From the NCBI RefSeq assembly GCF_001421485.1, contig NZ_LMKK01000002.1:248001-312000 (forward strand): 64,000 nt of DNA, given 5' to 3'. This stretch comes from Agreia sp. Leaf210 (GTDB taxonomy: Bacteria; Actinomycetota; Actinomycetes; Actinomycetales; Microbacteriaceae). Position 1 is the first letter of the stretch. The number at the start of each line of letters is the position of its first letter. The notes below the pieces were generated by a model. It saw nothing but the letters and a program-made list of their open reading frames with translations, had not been told where the DNA came from and did no database searches. Shown here piece after piece: positions 17,201 through 26,023 of this stretch. The position numbers and the translations under genes were made by a program.

Positions 17201-18969
17201 GGCTCGTCGACGAGGCCGCGCCCCACGCATCCGATCTGCTCGCCGGCCTCGTCGACTCTCGCCGCGCCCTCGTCGTCACCATCGCGGGCGACGAGCGCTG
17301 GGCAGCCATCGAAGACGCCGGTCGGCTTCGCGACGCGCTCGGCACGCCCATTCCCTATGGCGTTCCCGACGCGTTCATCGAGCCCGTTCCCGATCCTGTC
17401 GCCGACCTCGTGGCGCGCTACGCTCGCACCCACACGCCCTTCACCGTTGCCGAGGCGGCGACTCGGTATGGCCTCGGCTCCGCCGTCGTTCTGGATGCGC
17501 TGCGCCGGCTCGAGAGCGCGCGGCGCGTGCTCGAGGGCGAGTTCCGGCCCCTGGGTGCAGACTCTCCCGCCGCTGCGCGAACCGAGTGGAGCGACGCCGA
17601 GGTTCTGCGTCGACTCAGGCGGCGTTCGCTCGCCGCCCTCAGGCACGAGGTCGAGCCCGTCGACACCACCACCCTCGCGCGCTTCCTGCCGTCGTGGCAG
17701 CACGTCGGCGGCAATCTGCGTGGCGTCGACGGCGTGGCCACGGTCATCGACCAGCTCGCCGGAGTCCCCATTCCCGCCTCTGCGTGGGAGACTCTGATTC
17801 TGCCCAGTCGCGTGCGCGAGTACAGCCCTGCCATGCTCGACGAGCTCACGGCGACGGGCGAGGTCGTCTGGTCGGGCGTCGGCTCGCTGCCCGGCAACGA
17901 CGGCTGGGTGGCGATGCATCTCGCCGAGACCGCGCCTCTCACCATTCCCCTGGCCGAGCCGCTCGAACCGACGACGCTGCAGCATGCCGTGCTCGGCGCG
18001 CTCGAGGGAGGGGGCGCGTTCTTCTTCCGCACCCTCTCCGATACGGTCGGCACCGCGCTGGGCTCGGCCGTCGATGATGCCGAGCTGGTGACCGCACTGT
18101 GGGATCTGGTGTGGGCGGGGCGCATCACCAACGACACGCTGGCTCCGCTGCGCTCTCTCACCGGCGGGGGCAAGACGGCCCACAGCACCAAACGCAGTGC
18201 GCCCCGGTCGAAGCTCTACAGGGGGCGCTCCTACGCTCGGCCCACCATGGTCACCCGCGTCGGACCGCCCACCGCGGGCGGCCGCTGGTCGCTGCTGCCC
18301 GCTCCCGAGACCGATGCGACCGTTCGCGGTCACGCGCTGGGCGACATGCTGCTCGAGCGGTACGGAGTGGTCACCAAGGGCGCCGTCGTGGCCGAGCGCA
18401 TCGTGGGCGGCTTCGCCCTCGCCTACCGCCTGCTCTCCGGCTTCGAAGAGACGGGCCGCGCACGACGCGGCTACTTCGTCGAGACCCTCGGCGCATCCCA
18501 ATTCGCCACCGGCGGCACGATCGATCGTCTGCGATCATTCACCTCCGAGGCGATGGCAGAGAGGCGGTCGGGCCCGACCGACGCGGGCGCCGAGAACGCG
18601 GCGGCACTCAAGGCTGTGACCCTGGCCGCGACAGACCCGGCCAACCCCTATGGTGCGGCGCTCCCGTGGCCAGCAGGAACGGGCCACCGCCCCGGCCGCA
18701 AGGCCGGCGCGCTCGTGGTTCTCGTCGACGGACGACTCGTGCTCTACGTCGAACGGGGCGGCAAGACCCTGCTCTCGTTCGCCGAGAACGAGGGCGAGCT
18801 CGCGAGCGCGAGTGCGAGCCTAGCCACCACCGTGATCAGCGGTCGAGTGGCCAAGCTCACCGTCGAGAAAGTCAACGGAGACTACGCCGTGGGCACCGAC
18901 ATCGGTCGCGCCCTCGAGACAGCCGGCTTCGGCGCGACTCCGCAAGGGCTCCGGCTCCGCGCCTCGTGA
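14212..18969 (+). CDS. lhr: ATP-dependent helicase Lhr (long form)
   Basis: A 1585-residue superfamily 2 DNA/RNA helicase. The N-terminal half carries APTGSGKTLSAFLW (Walker A, near 40-55), LYISPLKALAVD, TTPESLFLML, the IIDEVHAV motif II near 166, LSATV and a RecA2 domain with VGRAGHQ. A long C-terminal region has the winged-helix and Lhr-C modules typical of full-length actinobacterial Lhr, a DNA-repair helicase induced by crosslinking damage in mycobacteria. I chose the ATG at 14212 because the protein then begins GDVLDRFSPAT, as in the family, with AGGA eight bases upstream. Confidence 0.95.
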   Translation: MGDVLDRFSPATQQWFRGAFSAPTPAQLGAWEAVSSGSNALVVAPTGSGKTLSAFLWSIDRLTSEPPPEKAGVRVLYISPLKALAVDVERNLRSPLVGITQTAKRLGTEPPNIQVGVRSGDTTQADRRNQSKNPPDILITTPESLFLMLTSAARESLSTVETVIIDEVHAVAATKRGAHLAVSLERLDGLLEKPAQRIGLSATVRPREEVARFLAGGRPVAIVAPTSTKKFDLRVVVPVDDMTALPSAGEREGSAAGALREDDGSGGGQGSIWPHVEESIVDRILAHRSSIVFANSRRLAERLTARLNEIYLERLEQAASTPALPEAVDEAGSVSEGQAPTGSKRPPAAIMGQAGQTKGLPASVSARAGDGADEPILARAHHGSVSKEQRAVIEDDLKTGRLRCVVATSSLELGIDMGAVDLVVQVESPPSVASGLQRVGRAGHQVGEISRGILYPKHRADLLHSAVASLRMTEGLIESLSVPTNPLDILAQQTVAACALEPIDVEEWFDTVRRSAPFAGLPRSAYEATLDLLAGRYPSDEFAELRPRLVWDRDEGTLTGRPGAQRLAVTSGGTIPDRGLFGVFMVGGAASEQASGTASTAKGGNRVGELDEEMVYESRVGDVFALGATSWRIQEITHDRVLVTPAFGEPGRLPFWRGDGQGRPAELGRAIGEFTRKLAGADAEESARMTASAGLDERAANNLVTFVTEQREATGHVPSDKTLVIERFRDELGDWRVILHSPFGMQVHSPWSLAIGARLRERFGIDGASVANDDGIILRLPDTESEPPGAELFLFEADELEQIVTQEVGGSALFASRFRENAARALLLPRQNPGKRSPLWQQRQRSAQLLDVARKFPSFPIILETIRECLQDVYDLPALIGLARDLDARRIRVVEAETHDPSPFAKSLLFGYVASFVYEGDSPLAERRAAALSLDPTLLSELLGRAELRELLDPGVIAQTELELQRLAPDRKARDLEGVADLIRVLGPLSLAEVTARLVDEAAPHASDLLAGLVDSRRALVVTIAGDERWAAIEDAGRLRDALGTPIPYGVPDAFIEPVPDPVADLVARYARTHTPFTVAEAATRYGLGSAVVLDALRRLESARRVLEGEFRPLGADSPAAARTEWSDAEVLRRLRRRSLAALRHEVEPVDTTTLARFLPSWQHVGGNLRGVDGVATVIDQLAGVPIPASAWETLILPSRVREYSPAMLDELTATGEVVWSGVGSLPGNDGWVAMHLAETAPLTIPLAEPLEPTTLQHAVLGALEGGGAFFFRTLSDTVGTALGSAVDDAELVTALWDLVWAGRITNDTLAPLRSLTGGGKTAHSTKRSAPRSKLYRGRSYARPTMVTRVGPPTAGGRWSLLPAPETDATVRGHALGDMLLERYGVVTKGAVVAERIVGGFALAYRLLSGFEETGRARRGYFVETLGASQFATGGTIDRLRSFTSEAMAERRSGPTDAGAENAAALKAVTLAATDPANPYGAALPWPAGTGHRPGRKAGALVVLVDGRLVLYVERGGKTLLSFAENEGELASASASLATTVISGRVAKLTVEKVNGDYAVGTDIGRALETAGFGATPQGLRLRAS

Positions 18970-18977
18970 CGTGAGAA

Positions 18978-19006
18978 GGCCCAGGCAACGTGTCGTTCCC
19001 TGGGCC
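18978..19006. terminator. hairpin between convergent lhr and the surface-protein gene
   Basis: An 8-bp perfect stem (GGCCCAGG at 18978-18985 with CCTGGGCC at 18999-19006) and a 13-base loop lie between the convergent stop codons. No U-run is present. Its position suggests bidirectional termination. Confidence 0.55.
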
Positions 19007-19032
19007 CCTCGCCGTTCCGCTAGGTCAGTCCG

Positions 19033-22000
19033 CTACTCCGAGGAGCGTCGGCGACGCACCAGAAGCAGCGCTCCGAGGCCGGCGACCGCCGTGACCAGTG
19101 CCAGCAGGGCGACCCGCAGGCTGGAACCCGCGTCGAGGCCCGTGTTCGGCAGCGCCGAGACGGAGGACGCAGCCGGCGTGACCGCGTGGAACGGGTCGTG
19201 ATCGGTCAACGTGCGCGGCGTTCCGTCAGGGTTTCGCGACAGAACGGGCTTGCCGTCGTCGTCGAGCTGTGGCTTGCCGGTGGGCACGCCGTTTTCGTCG
19301 ACCTCCGGCACGATCGGCGTTCCGACGACAGTCACGTCGTCGGCGTGCGAGTCGGCGACGCCCAGGGTCAGGGTGCCGTCCGAGAAGAACGACGCTCCGG
19401 GCGGCAGCATGCCGTGCCAGGTTCCGTCCTTCACGAAGCTGTACGAACTCGGTCCACCGAACGCGCTGAGATCGCTCGTCCAGTCGGTGACGTTCGGGCC
19501 CGACAGGGTCGCATCGGCGAGGTCGATCTCGGTGAGCCAGGTGTTTCCGGTGTTGGTCACGACCCAGCGCACGTGCTTCGCCTTGCCCGACTCATAGGTC
19601 ACCGCGTGATCGGCGTCGTTCGCGTCCTGCGCGGCGGAGACGAGCGGCTTGGTGGGTACGATCCAGTTTCCTGCCGCATCCTTGACCGCGGGGTCGGCCA
19701 CCGAGCCGTCGTACTTGATCACCTGGATCGCCGCCGTGTAGGCGTTGTAGTCGTTCCGATCGGTCACCGGAGTGCCGGTGGCGGAGCCCTTCGCGTCGAC
19801 CGTCACGCGGTCGACGTGAGCGGCCACATCCGAGTTGGCGATCGTCAGCGTCGCCGTACCTGTGATGGTCGCTCCGGGCATCCACTCGGCGGTGCCGGGT
19901 TCGAATGTCGCGTCCCAGCGGGCCGTCAGTTCACCGTCGACGATGCTGGCCGCGGCCGAGCTTCCGTCGGGGAAAGACCAGACCAGCGACTGGATCGCCG
20001 CACCCGAGAGGGTGTCGTCGTGCAGCACGACCTCGCGCAGCCTGTCGGTTCCCGTGTTCGTCGCCGTGATGCTGATCTGGCGGGTCTCCCCCGGCGCGTA
20101 GAACTCCGCGTCGATCATCGTGTCGGCGTTGTGGAAGACGCCGGCGACGACATCACCCTTGACGATGGAGACCTTCGGCGTCACCGTCGTGGGATTCTCG
20201 AGCGTCACGGCCAGCGTGGAGTTCTGGCCGATCGTGATCGTGACCACTCCATCGGTACCGATCGGTTGGCCGTCGACCAGGAAGATCGGCTTCGCCCAGC
20301 CCGACAACTCCGGCAGACCGCCCTTGGGGGCGTCCTCCGTGAGGGTCACGACCCTGCCGGCCGGCAATTGCGGGCTCGTGAAGGTCGAACCGTTCGTCAG
20401 TGAGAACGGTGCGGGCACCGTCTCGCCCGCCGGCAGGTACGTGCCGGTGAACGAGAAGCCGGGCGTCAGCGTGTCCGCGGCGGGACCGGTGACCTGCTTC
20501 GTGATCGAGAACGATCCGAGCACGAGTTCCGTAGGGTTCGTGAGCACGACCTGCACGGGCTCGGCGCCGATCGTGAAGCTCGCGGTGCCATCGGTGTTCG
20601 GTGTGACCCCCACTCCGGAGAACACGGGGGTGCCCCACTTCACATCGGGAGCCGCAGCGCCGGGTGTCGCCTCGGAGAGCGTCACCAGGGTGCCGACAGG
20701 AAGGCCCGTCACCGTCTTGACCGAATCGGCCTTGGTCAGCGTCAGCTGCTTGGCCGCCTGACCGGGCGTCGTGTAGCTGACCGTGTAGGCGAAGTCATCG
20801 GGAACAGACTCCGATGCATCGCCCGTGACGAGCTTCGTCACAGAGAAGCCGTTGACCAGCTGCGTCGTGGGATTCTCCAGTCCGACAGCAATCGTCGAGC
20901 CGTCGCCGATGGTCAGCGTCGTCGAGGCGCCCGGGCTCGCGGCACCGTCACCGACCGTCCAGATCGGCGTCTGCCAGAGGACGTCCGCCGGAGCACCGGT
21001 GGGGACCGCCTCACTGACGGTGACGACGGTGCCGTATGCAATGGCATCCGACTTCACCGTCTCGCCGGGCGTGACGACGAGCGTCTTGGGCTCCTCCAGA
21101 CCGGGGTAGGTGTAGCTCACGGTGAATTGCTGCTGCGCAGAGACAGACGCAGCGGCGTCGCCCGTCACCGATTTGGTCACCTCGAAGAAGCCGTCGGCGA
21201 AGAGGGTGTTCGTCACCGTGATGAGGGTCGGCGCGGCACGGGTTCCCGTGACCTTCACCGCACCCTTCGGACTCACGGAGTAGCTCTTCACCGTGGCATC
21301 CGCACCCTCGGTGATGGTGGCCGACGAGCCCACCGGCAGGGTGACCGTCTTGCCGACCGGGTCGCTCGGGTCGACGATGATCTTCGCGTTCGTGCCCACG
21401 TCGATCGTGTCGCCGCGGAAGTCGGTGGCGGCCAGGTCGACCGTGTACCTGGCTCCCGACGGGGCCACGCCTCCGTCTTCCGAGATCTTCTTGACCACGG
21501 CCAGCGTGCCGTCGGCGACGAGCCCCGCATCGAATGTGTGGTTGTTCTCGCCCGGCGCTCCAATCGTCGGGATCGAGATCGACGCGGAGGAGTTGTCTTC
21601 GACGGGCACGGCGTCGGAGTCGACGGTGTCGTCACCTCCCGCATCCGGGGTCGTGAACCCCACCTGGTTCCAGCCGACCGTGCCGAAGCGCGGGTCGTCT
21701 GTGAAGGCGTTGCCCGTCGTCGGCTTGATGAAGCGAACCGCGTAGCTTCCGCTGCCGGGAACGAAGCCCTCGGCTTCGAGCGCCGGGTCGGTGGTGGAGA
21801 AGTAGTACTGCCCGCCATCCTTGGTCGTCGTGGTTCCGATGACCTTGCCGTCGGCGTTCACGAGTTCGACCTCGACGCCGTCGAAAGCCGGCTCATCGGC
21901 ATCCTGGACGCCGTCCTGGTCGGCATCGAACCAGACGCGGTTGCCGATCTCGACCGGGGCGAGCTGGGCGAGCGCCTGCACGACGGCGAGACCGCCGCCC

Positions 22001-23949
22001 TTCTGGAACGTGCCCGCGGTGCTCGGGGTGGCGCTGTCTCCCGCGTCGGCGATCTGCTGGTAGCCGCGCACGACGGCTCCCGTCGACGACTGGAACCAAT
22101 TCAATCCGGTGACGCGCACCGGAGTGAGCGGGTCGTAGGTGGTGGCGACGATCGAGTCGACTCCGGCCAGGGTGGCGAGACCGCCGAGAGCGATCTCGCG
22201 GTGGCTGCCTCCGGCGCCGAGCGCCTGACGATCGTTGTAGTACTCGCCCCCTCCGGGGCCCTCGTTGTTTCCCGCATTCGCGGAGGCGGGCCGGTTGCCG
22301 ACCTTGCCGTTGCTCTCGAGCGCGTAGCCCGTGGCGGTGGGGGCGGCGACGAGGAGGTCGCCGCTCGCGACCGTCTGGTAGTACGCGGTATCGCCGGTGT
22401 TGGTGCCGAAGTTGCGGTTTCCGCCCTGGATGCTCGTACGGTCGGCCAGCGCCAGGTTCATATACCCGTCGGTGTCGAAGTCGATGTCGGTGAGCATGGG
22501 CTGCGGGTAGTCCTGCAGAGGGCTGTTCCACGCCGTGCGAGAGACCGATCCCCAGGCGCCCGACCAGACGTCGACCCAGGAGTTCCAGCGGAGGATGGGA
22601 GGTCGCTGCGCGTCCGGCACGTTGGCTCCGGAGAGGGTATCGCCCTTCGCGTAGCCGAGCGAGCCGTCGAGCACGGTCGTCCAGACGCCGAGGTCGGACT
22701 CGGACGCGCTCTTCACGTGCAGCTGCAGAGTCGCCGCCGTCGAACCCACGGGAAGCTGTTCGCCGCTGTCGACGTACCCCACGAAGAGCTGATTGCGGTG
22801 CACGCTCAGCGCCCAGGGGCGCTCGCCGCCTCCGAGTCCGAGATCGATGACGTCGGCGACGGTCGGCGCCGCGTTCGGGTCACTGATGTCGAGCTGGTAG
22901 ATCTTCTTGTCGAAGAGGTTCACGAAGTACAGCGACTTCTGGTCTGTGCTCACGGCGATGGAACCGATGCCGACCTTTCCGGCCTGCGCGAAGGCGTCCG
23001 CGTCGACCGCGGGGCTGTTCGGCGTGCCGAGCCCACGCCCTCCCGCAGACGCGGGAGCAGCGTCTGCGGGCACGGCGCCCACGTCGATTCCGAGCGATGT
23101 GACGTCGAGCCACGACTGCACGTCGGAGGATCCCGACGCGGCCAGGTCTCCGTCGGACTCGACCGCTCCGGTGATGCGGTAGATACCGCCCAGGCCCAGG
23201 GGGCCGAAACCCGCGTGACGCTTGTAGGTCGCCGCGGCGAACAGGCTGCCGGTGCTCGCCTGGAACGACGAACCCCACGTGCTTCCGACCTGCGGCACGG
23301 TGGCCAGGACCATACGGTCGGGATAGCTGCCCGTGGGCTGCCCCTGGGTACTCGTGTTGAAGTTCGTGCCCCAGGGCTGCGCGACGATGGCCGGCGTCGA
23401 CGCCAGCGCCGCCGACGTGCTGAGCCCCGAGTACTGGATCGCCGTGACGATCGGAGGGTTGCCCTGCGAGAAGTCACCCGGCGCGTTGACGCCGTAGTCG
23501 ACTCCGCTGTCGCCGACCGAGACGAACTGCACGCTGGTGCCGTTGCCGTCTCCGTGGCTGGCCGGCTCGTACTCGTCGGGCACATCGCTGAACTCGACGC
23601 GGACAGCGCTTCCCGCTGACCCGTCGACGGAGATCGAGTACGTGCCATCCGCCTGCGTGGTCGTCGACCAGTTCTTGCCGTGACCATCCGTCGCGGTGAC
23701 GGCAACGCCGGCGAGACCCTTGTCGTTCGCGATGCCGGTCATGGCGCCGTTGCCGGAGTCGAAGGATCCGTTCGAGTTGAAGTCGCGATACACACGACCG
23801 GAGACACTGCCGTCGGCAGCAAAGGCGGGAGTACTCGCTCCCGCGAGGATTCCCCCCGCGACGAGCGCGGTGATCACGGAGAACGCGAGAGCCGTCTTTC
23901 CGTGCTTCTGGACCCGGATACCGGGGTGTTTCTGGACGCTGAAATGCAA
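19033..23949 (-). CDS. LPXTG-anchored surface protein with SdrD-B-like and DUF5979 repeats
   Basis: A 1638-residue cell-wall protein. A signal peptide of about 44 residues ends in TPAFA. An SdrD-B-like domain at 45-145 (SGRVYRDFNSNGSFDSGNG) leads into a large beta-propeller-like region, and a second SdrD-B-like module lies near 665-740 (NRVWFDADQDGVQDADEP). Three DUF5979-type Ig-like repeats begin near 916, 1031 and 1144 (each x-F-x-[VI]-T-K-x-V-T-G), followed by DUF11-like modules. LPNTG near 1599, a hydrophobic helix and RRRR form the sortase signal. The TTG at 23949 is preferred (GGAAAG seven bases upstream); a GTG at 24006 is a weaker alternative. No sortase or pilin genes adjoin it. The role is presumably adhesion or surface display. 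Confidence 0.88.
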   Translation of the reverse strand: MHFSVQKHPGIRVQKHGKTALAFSVITALVAGGILAGASTPAFAADGSVSGRVYRDFNSNGSFDSGNGAMTGIANDKGLAGVAVTATDGHGKNWSTTTQADGTYSISVDGSAGSAVRVEFSDVPDEYEPASHGDGNGTSVQFVSVGDSGVDYGVNAPGDFSQGNPPIVTAIQYSGLSTSAALASTPAIVAQPWGTNFNTSTQGQPTGSYPDRMVLATVPQVGSTWGSSFQASTGSLFAAATYKRHAGFGPLGLGGIYRITGAVESDGDLAASGSSDVQSWLDVTSLGIDVGAVPADAAPASAGGRGLGTPNSPAVDADAFAQAGKVGIGSIAVSTDQKSLYFVNLFDKKIYQLDISDPNAAPTVADVIDLGLGGGERPWALSVHRNQLFVGYVDSGEQLPVGSTAATLQLHVKSASESDLGVWTTVLDGSLGYAKGDTLSGANVPDAQRPPILRWNSWVDVWSGAWGSVSRTAWNSPLQDYPQPMLTDIDFDTDGYMNLALADRTSIQGGNRNFGTNTGDTAYYQTVASGDLLVAAPTATGYALESNGKVGNRPASANAGNNEGPGGGEYYNDRQALGAGGSHREIALGGLATLAGVDSIVATTYDPLTPVRVTGLNWFQSSTGAVVRGYQQIADAGDSATPSTAGTFQKGGGLAVVQALAQLAPVEIGNRVWFDADQDGVQDADEPAFDGVEVELVNADGKVIGTTTTKDGGQYYFSTTDPALEAEGFVPGSGSYAVRFIKPTTGNAFTDDPRFGTVGWNQVGFTTPDAGGDDTVDSDAVPVEDNSSASISIPTIGAPGENNHTFDAGLVADGTLAVVKKISEDGGVAPSGARYTVDLAATDFRGDTIDVGTNAKIIVDPSDPVGKTVTLPVGSSATITEGADATVKSYSVSPKGAVKVTGTRAAPTLITVTNTLFADGFFEVTKSVTGDAAASVSAQQQFTVSYTYPGLEEPKTLVVTPGETVKSDAIAYGTVVTVSEAVPTGAPADVLWQTPIWTVGDGAASPGASTTLTIGDGSTIAVGLENPTTQLVNGFSVTKLVTGDASESVPDDFAYTVSYTTPGQAAKQLTLTKADSVKTVTGLPVGTLVTLSEATPGAAAPDVKWGTPVFSGVGVTPNTDGTASFTIGAEPVQVVLTNPTELVLGSFSITKQVTGPAADTLTPGFSFTGTYLPAGETVPAPFSLTNGSTFTSPQLPAGRVVTLTEDAPKGGLPELSGWAKPIFLVDGQPIGTDGVVTITIGQNSTLAVTLENPTTVTPKVSIVKGDVVAGVFHNADTMIDAEFYAPGETRQISITATNTGTDRLREVVLHDDTLSGAAIQSLVWSFPDGSSAAASIVDGELTARWDATFEPGTAEWMPGATITGTATLTIANSDVAAHVDRVTVDAKGSATGTPVTDRNDYNAYTAAIQVIKYDGSVADPAVKDAAGNWIVPTKPLVSAAQDANDADHAVTYESGKAKHVRWVVTNTGNTWLTEIDLADATLSGPNVTDWTSDLSAFGGPSSYSFVKDGTWHGMLPPGASFFSDGTLTLGVADSHADDVTVVGTPIVPEVDENGVPTGKPQLDDDGKPVLSRNPDGTPRTLTDHDPFHAVTPAASSVSALPNTGLDAGSSLRVALLALVTAVAGLGALLLVRRRRSSE

Positions 23950-24014
23950 GGCAGTTCTTTCCGTGGGAAGGATGATTCGAAGGCAGCGAGGCCGGGGTGA
24001 AAACACGCGAGGTT

Positions 24015-24035
24015 TTCTCAGTTGAAAGCTGAGAA
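24015..24035. promoter_or_regulatory. palindrome in the divergent promoter region
   Basis: TTCTCAG and CTGAGAA form a perfect 7-bp inverted repeat around TTGAAAG. It lies in the leader of the surface-protein gene and upstream of the divergent glycosylase gene. It could be an operator or an RNA hairpin in the surface-protein leader. Confidence 0.4.
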
Positions 24036-24163
24036 TATGCCGACTTTTGGCCCGGAATCGGGGGTTCTCGCCTCGATCGAGCCGATTTCACCCGGGATTT
24101 CACCCTCGCTCGACGCCCTGACGCCCAGACCGGGCGCAGCCCCCGCCCGCGTAGTCTTGAGCC

Positions 24164-24949
24164 ATGCCCGAGGGAGATACCGTTTACCGCACGGCTCGAC
24201 ATCTCGATGCCGCGCTGGCCGGTCAGACACTCCTCAGCTCCGATTTCCGTGTGCCCCGCTATGCGGAGATCGACCTCTCCGGACGCACGGTCGACGGCGT
24301 CGTGAGCGCCGGCAAGCATCTGCTCACCCGGGTAGGCGACGTGAGCATCCACAGTCATTTGAAGATGGAGGGCTCCTGGCATCTCTATCGACCGGGGACG
24401 AGATGGAAGCGCCCCGCATCGACCGCCCGGCTCATCCTGACCACCGACGACTGGGTCGCCGTGGGGTTCGATCTCGGCACCATCGACGTCGTCGACCGTG
24501 ACGACGAGGCCTCCGTCGTCGGACATCTGGGTCCGGATGTGCTCGCACCCGACTGGGACGAGTCAGCGGAGGCCGAGGCGGTCGCCCATCTGGCTGCCTC
24601 CCCCGACAGGGAGATCCATGTCGCCCTTCTCGACCAGCGCAACCTCGCCGGCCTCGGCAACGTCTACGCCAACGAACTCTGTTTCCTCAGGGGCCTGTTG
24701 CCGACCCGGCCCGTGTCGTCGGTCGATCTTGCGCCTCTGGTCGCGCTCGCTCACCGGGTGATTCTGGTGAACCGAGACCGCACCGAGAGATCCACGACCG
24801 GAGATCTGCGTACGGGCCGGCAGAGCTGGGTCTATCGCCGCGAGAACCAGCCGTGCCGTCGCTGCGGTACGCGCATCCGGGCCGGCAAACTGGGTGCCGA
24901 CGAACTGACGCTGCGCGATGTGTACTGGTGCCCGCGCTGCCAGACGTAA
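24164..24949 (+). CDS. nei: Fpg/Nei family DNA glycosylase (endonuclease VIII type)
   Basis: A 261-residue base-excision repair enzyme that removes oxidised bases and nicks the strand. The mature N-terminus PEGDTV gives the catalytic Pro and Glu (Pro2, Glu3), as in Nei rather than Fpg (which has PELPEV). Lys51 in SAGKHLL is the conserved beta-delta elimination lysine. The helix-two-turn-helix segment NLAGLGNVYANE is present, and a C4 zinc finger closes the protein (CRRC with CPRC). The start is leaderless-like: TAGTCT at 24152-24157 with a 6-base gap. Confidence 0.92.
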   Translation: MPEGDTVYRTARHLDAALAGQTLLSSDFRVPRYAEIDLSGRTVDGVVSAGKHLLTRVGDVSIHSHLKMEGSWHLYRPGTRWKRPASTARLILTTDDWVAVGFDLGTIDVVDRDDEASVVGHLGPDVLAPDWDESAEAEAVAHLAASPDREIHVALLDQRNLAGLGNVYANELCFLRGLLPTRPVSSVDLAPLVALAHRVILVNRDRTERSTTGDLRTGRQSWVYRRENQPCRRCGTRIRAGKLGADELTLRDVYWCPRCQT

Positions 24950-25001
24950 CGCTTCGGCGTACCCCGGGGAGGTACGTCGTCAACACGGGTATCCTGGCCG
25001 G

Positions 25002-25280
25002 GTGATCGACGACATCAAGAAGCGCGCCCTGCACCGCACCCGCATCCTGGAAGGTCAGCTGCGCGGCCTCGAGAAGATGATCGAGAGCGAGGAGTACTGC
25101 CTCGACATCATCACGCAGTCGCTCGCGATTCAGAAGTCGCTCGGCTCGCTCAACAAGCTGATGGTCGAGAACCACCTGAAGACCCACGTGACCGACATGT
25201 TCGAGGCCGGCGGCGAGACCCGCGACGGCGCCATCGACGAGCTCGTCAAGATCTACGAGCTCAGTCGCAATCGCTCCTGA
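25002..25280 (+). CDS. CsoR/RcnR family metal-sensing repressor
   Basis: A 92-residue all-helical DUF156 repressor. Potential ligands are Cys33, His58 and His62. The spacing is that of Cys-His-Cys in copper sensor CsoR, but the last Cys is a His, which matches three of the four ligands of Ni/Co sensor RcnR (Cys35, His60, His64). The N-terminal RcnR His3 is absent. The metal or other effector is therefore uncertain. The GTG at 25002 has TATCCT (24990-24995) 6 bases upstream. No efflux gene adjoins it; the downstream esterase is the only nearby candidate target. Confidence 0.85.
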   Translation: MIDDIKKRALHRTRILEGQLRGLEKMIESEEYCLDIITQSLAIQKSLGSLNKLMVENHLKTHVTDMFEAGGETRDGAIDELVKIYELSRNRS

Positions 25281-25319
25281 CCGGCGGCGCCCGCACGGGC
25301 ATCCGGTAACGTCGTGCCC

Positions 25320-26018
25320 GTGACCGATTTCTCTCCGACCCAGCCGCAGATCGACGATTCGGCCGTGGTGTGGTCGATCCCCCGCGACGAGCTCGCGACC
25401 CGCCTCCCCGGCTCTCCCCTGCTCGTGATCATGCACGGCTACGGATCGCACGAAGCCGACCTCATGTCGCTCGCTCCGTACCTGCCGGGCGGCATCGTCT
25501 GCGCCAGCCTCCGCGCCCCCCTCATCGCGCCGGCGCCGATCGAGAACGGCTTCGCCTGGTTCCAGATCGGCGAGCCGGGCAACCCCGAGCCCGCCGGGGT
25601 GGATGCCGCGGCCCGTGGGGTGCTCGCCTGGCTCGACGGCCTCGCGGCCGAACACGGCGCCCCCGCAGCCGTCTCCGCTCTCGGCTTCTCGCAGGGCGGC
25701 GCCATGGCCCTGCAGTTGTTGCGCCACGCGCCGGAGCGCTTCGCCTCTGCCGTCGTCCTGTCGGGATTCGTCGTCTCTGGCGACGCCCCCGCCGATGCCG
25801 CACTCGAGACCCTGCGGCCCCGCGTCTTCTGGGGGCGTGATGAGCGCGACCCGATCATCCCTCCCTCCGCGGTCGCTCGCACGAACACCTGGCTCGAGAC
25901 GCACGCCGAGGTCGACGCGCGTCTGTACCCGGGCGCGGGGCACGGCATCGTCGGAGACGAGATCACGGCGGTACGCGAGTTCCTCGACCAGACGCTGCTG
26001 GTCGCGGCCGAGGCCTGA
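25320..26018 (+). CDS. phospholipase/carboxylesterase family alpha/beta hydrolase
   Basis: A 232-residue soluble serine hydrolase of the carboxylesterase/acyl-protein-thioesterase-like family. The catalytic triad is visible: Ser124 in GFSQGG, Asp177 in RDERDP and His208 in GAGHGI, with an oxyanion region MHGYGS near 38. The substrate is probably a short acyl ester. I chose the GTG at 25320 over 25314 because TAACGT then sits 7 bases upstream, as in other leaderless genes here. Confidence 0.88.
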   Translation: MTDFSPTQPQIDDSAVVWSIPRDELATRLPGSPLLVIMHGYGSHEADLMSLAPYLPGGIVCASLRAPLIAPAPIENGFAWFQIGEPGNPEPAGVDAAARGVLAWLDGLAAEHGAPAAVSALGFSQGGAMALQLLRHAPERFASAVVLSGFVVSGDAPADAALETLRPRVFWGRDERDPIIPPSAVARTNTWLETHAEVDARLYPGAGHGIVGDEITAVREFLDQTLLVAAEA

Positions 26019-26023
26019 GAACG

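Noticed and set aside
17029-18501. A 490-codon minus-strand frame inside lhr
   Set aside because: Antisense to the conserved C-terminal part of Lhr; no motif or ribosome binding site.
21127-23619. An 830-codon open frame opposite the surface protein
   Set aside because: Composition is Arg/Gly/Val-rich with no domain, and the opposite strand encodes a signal peptide, Ig repeats and an LPXTG anchor.
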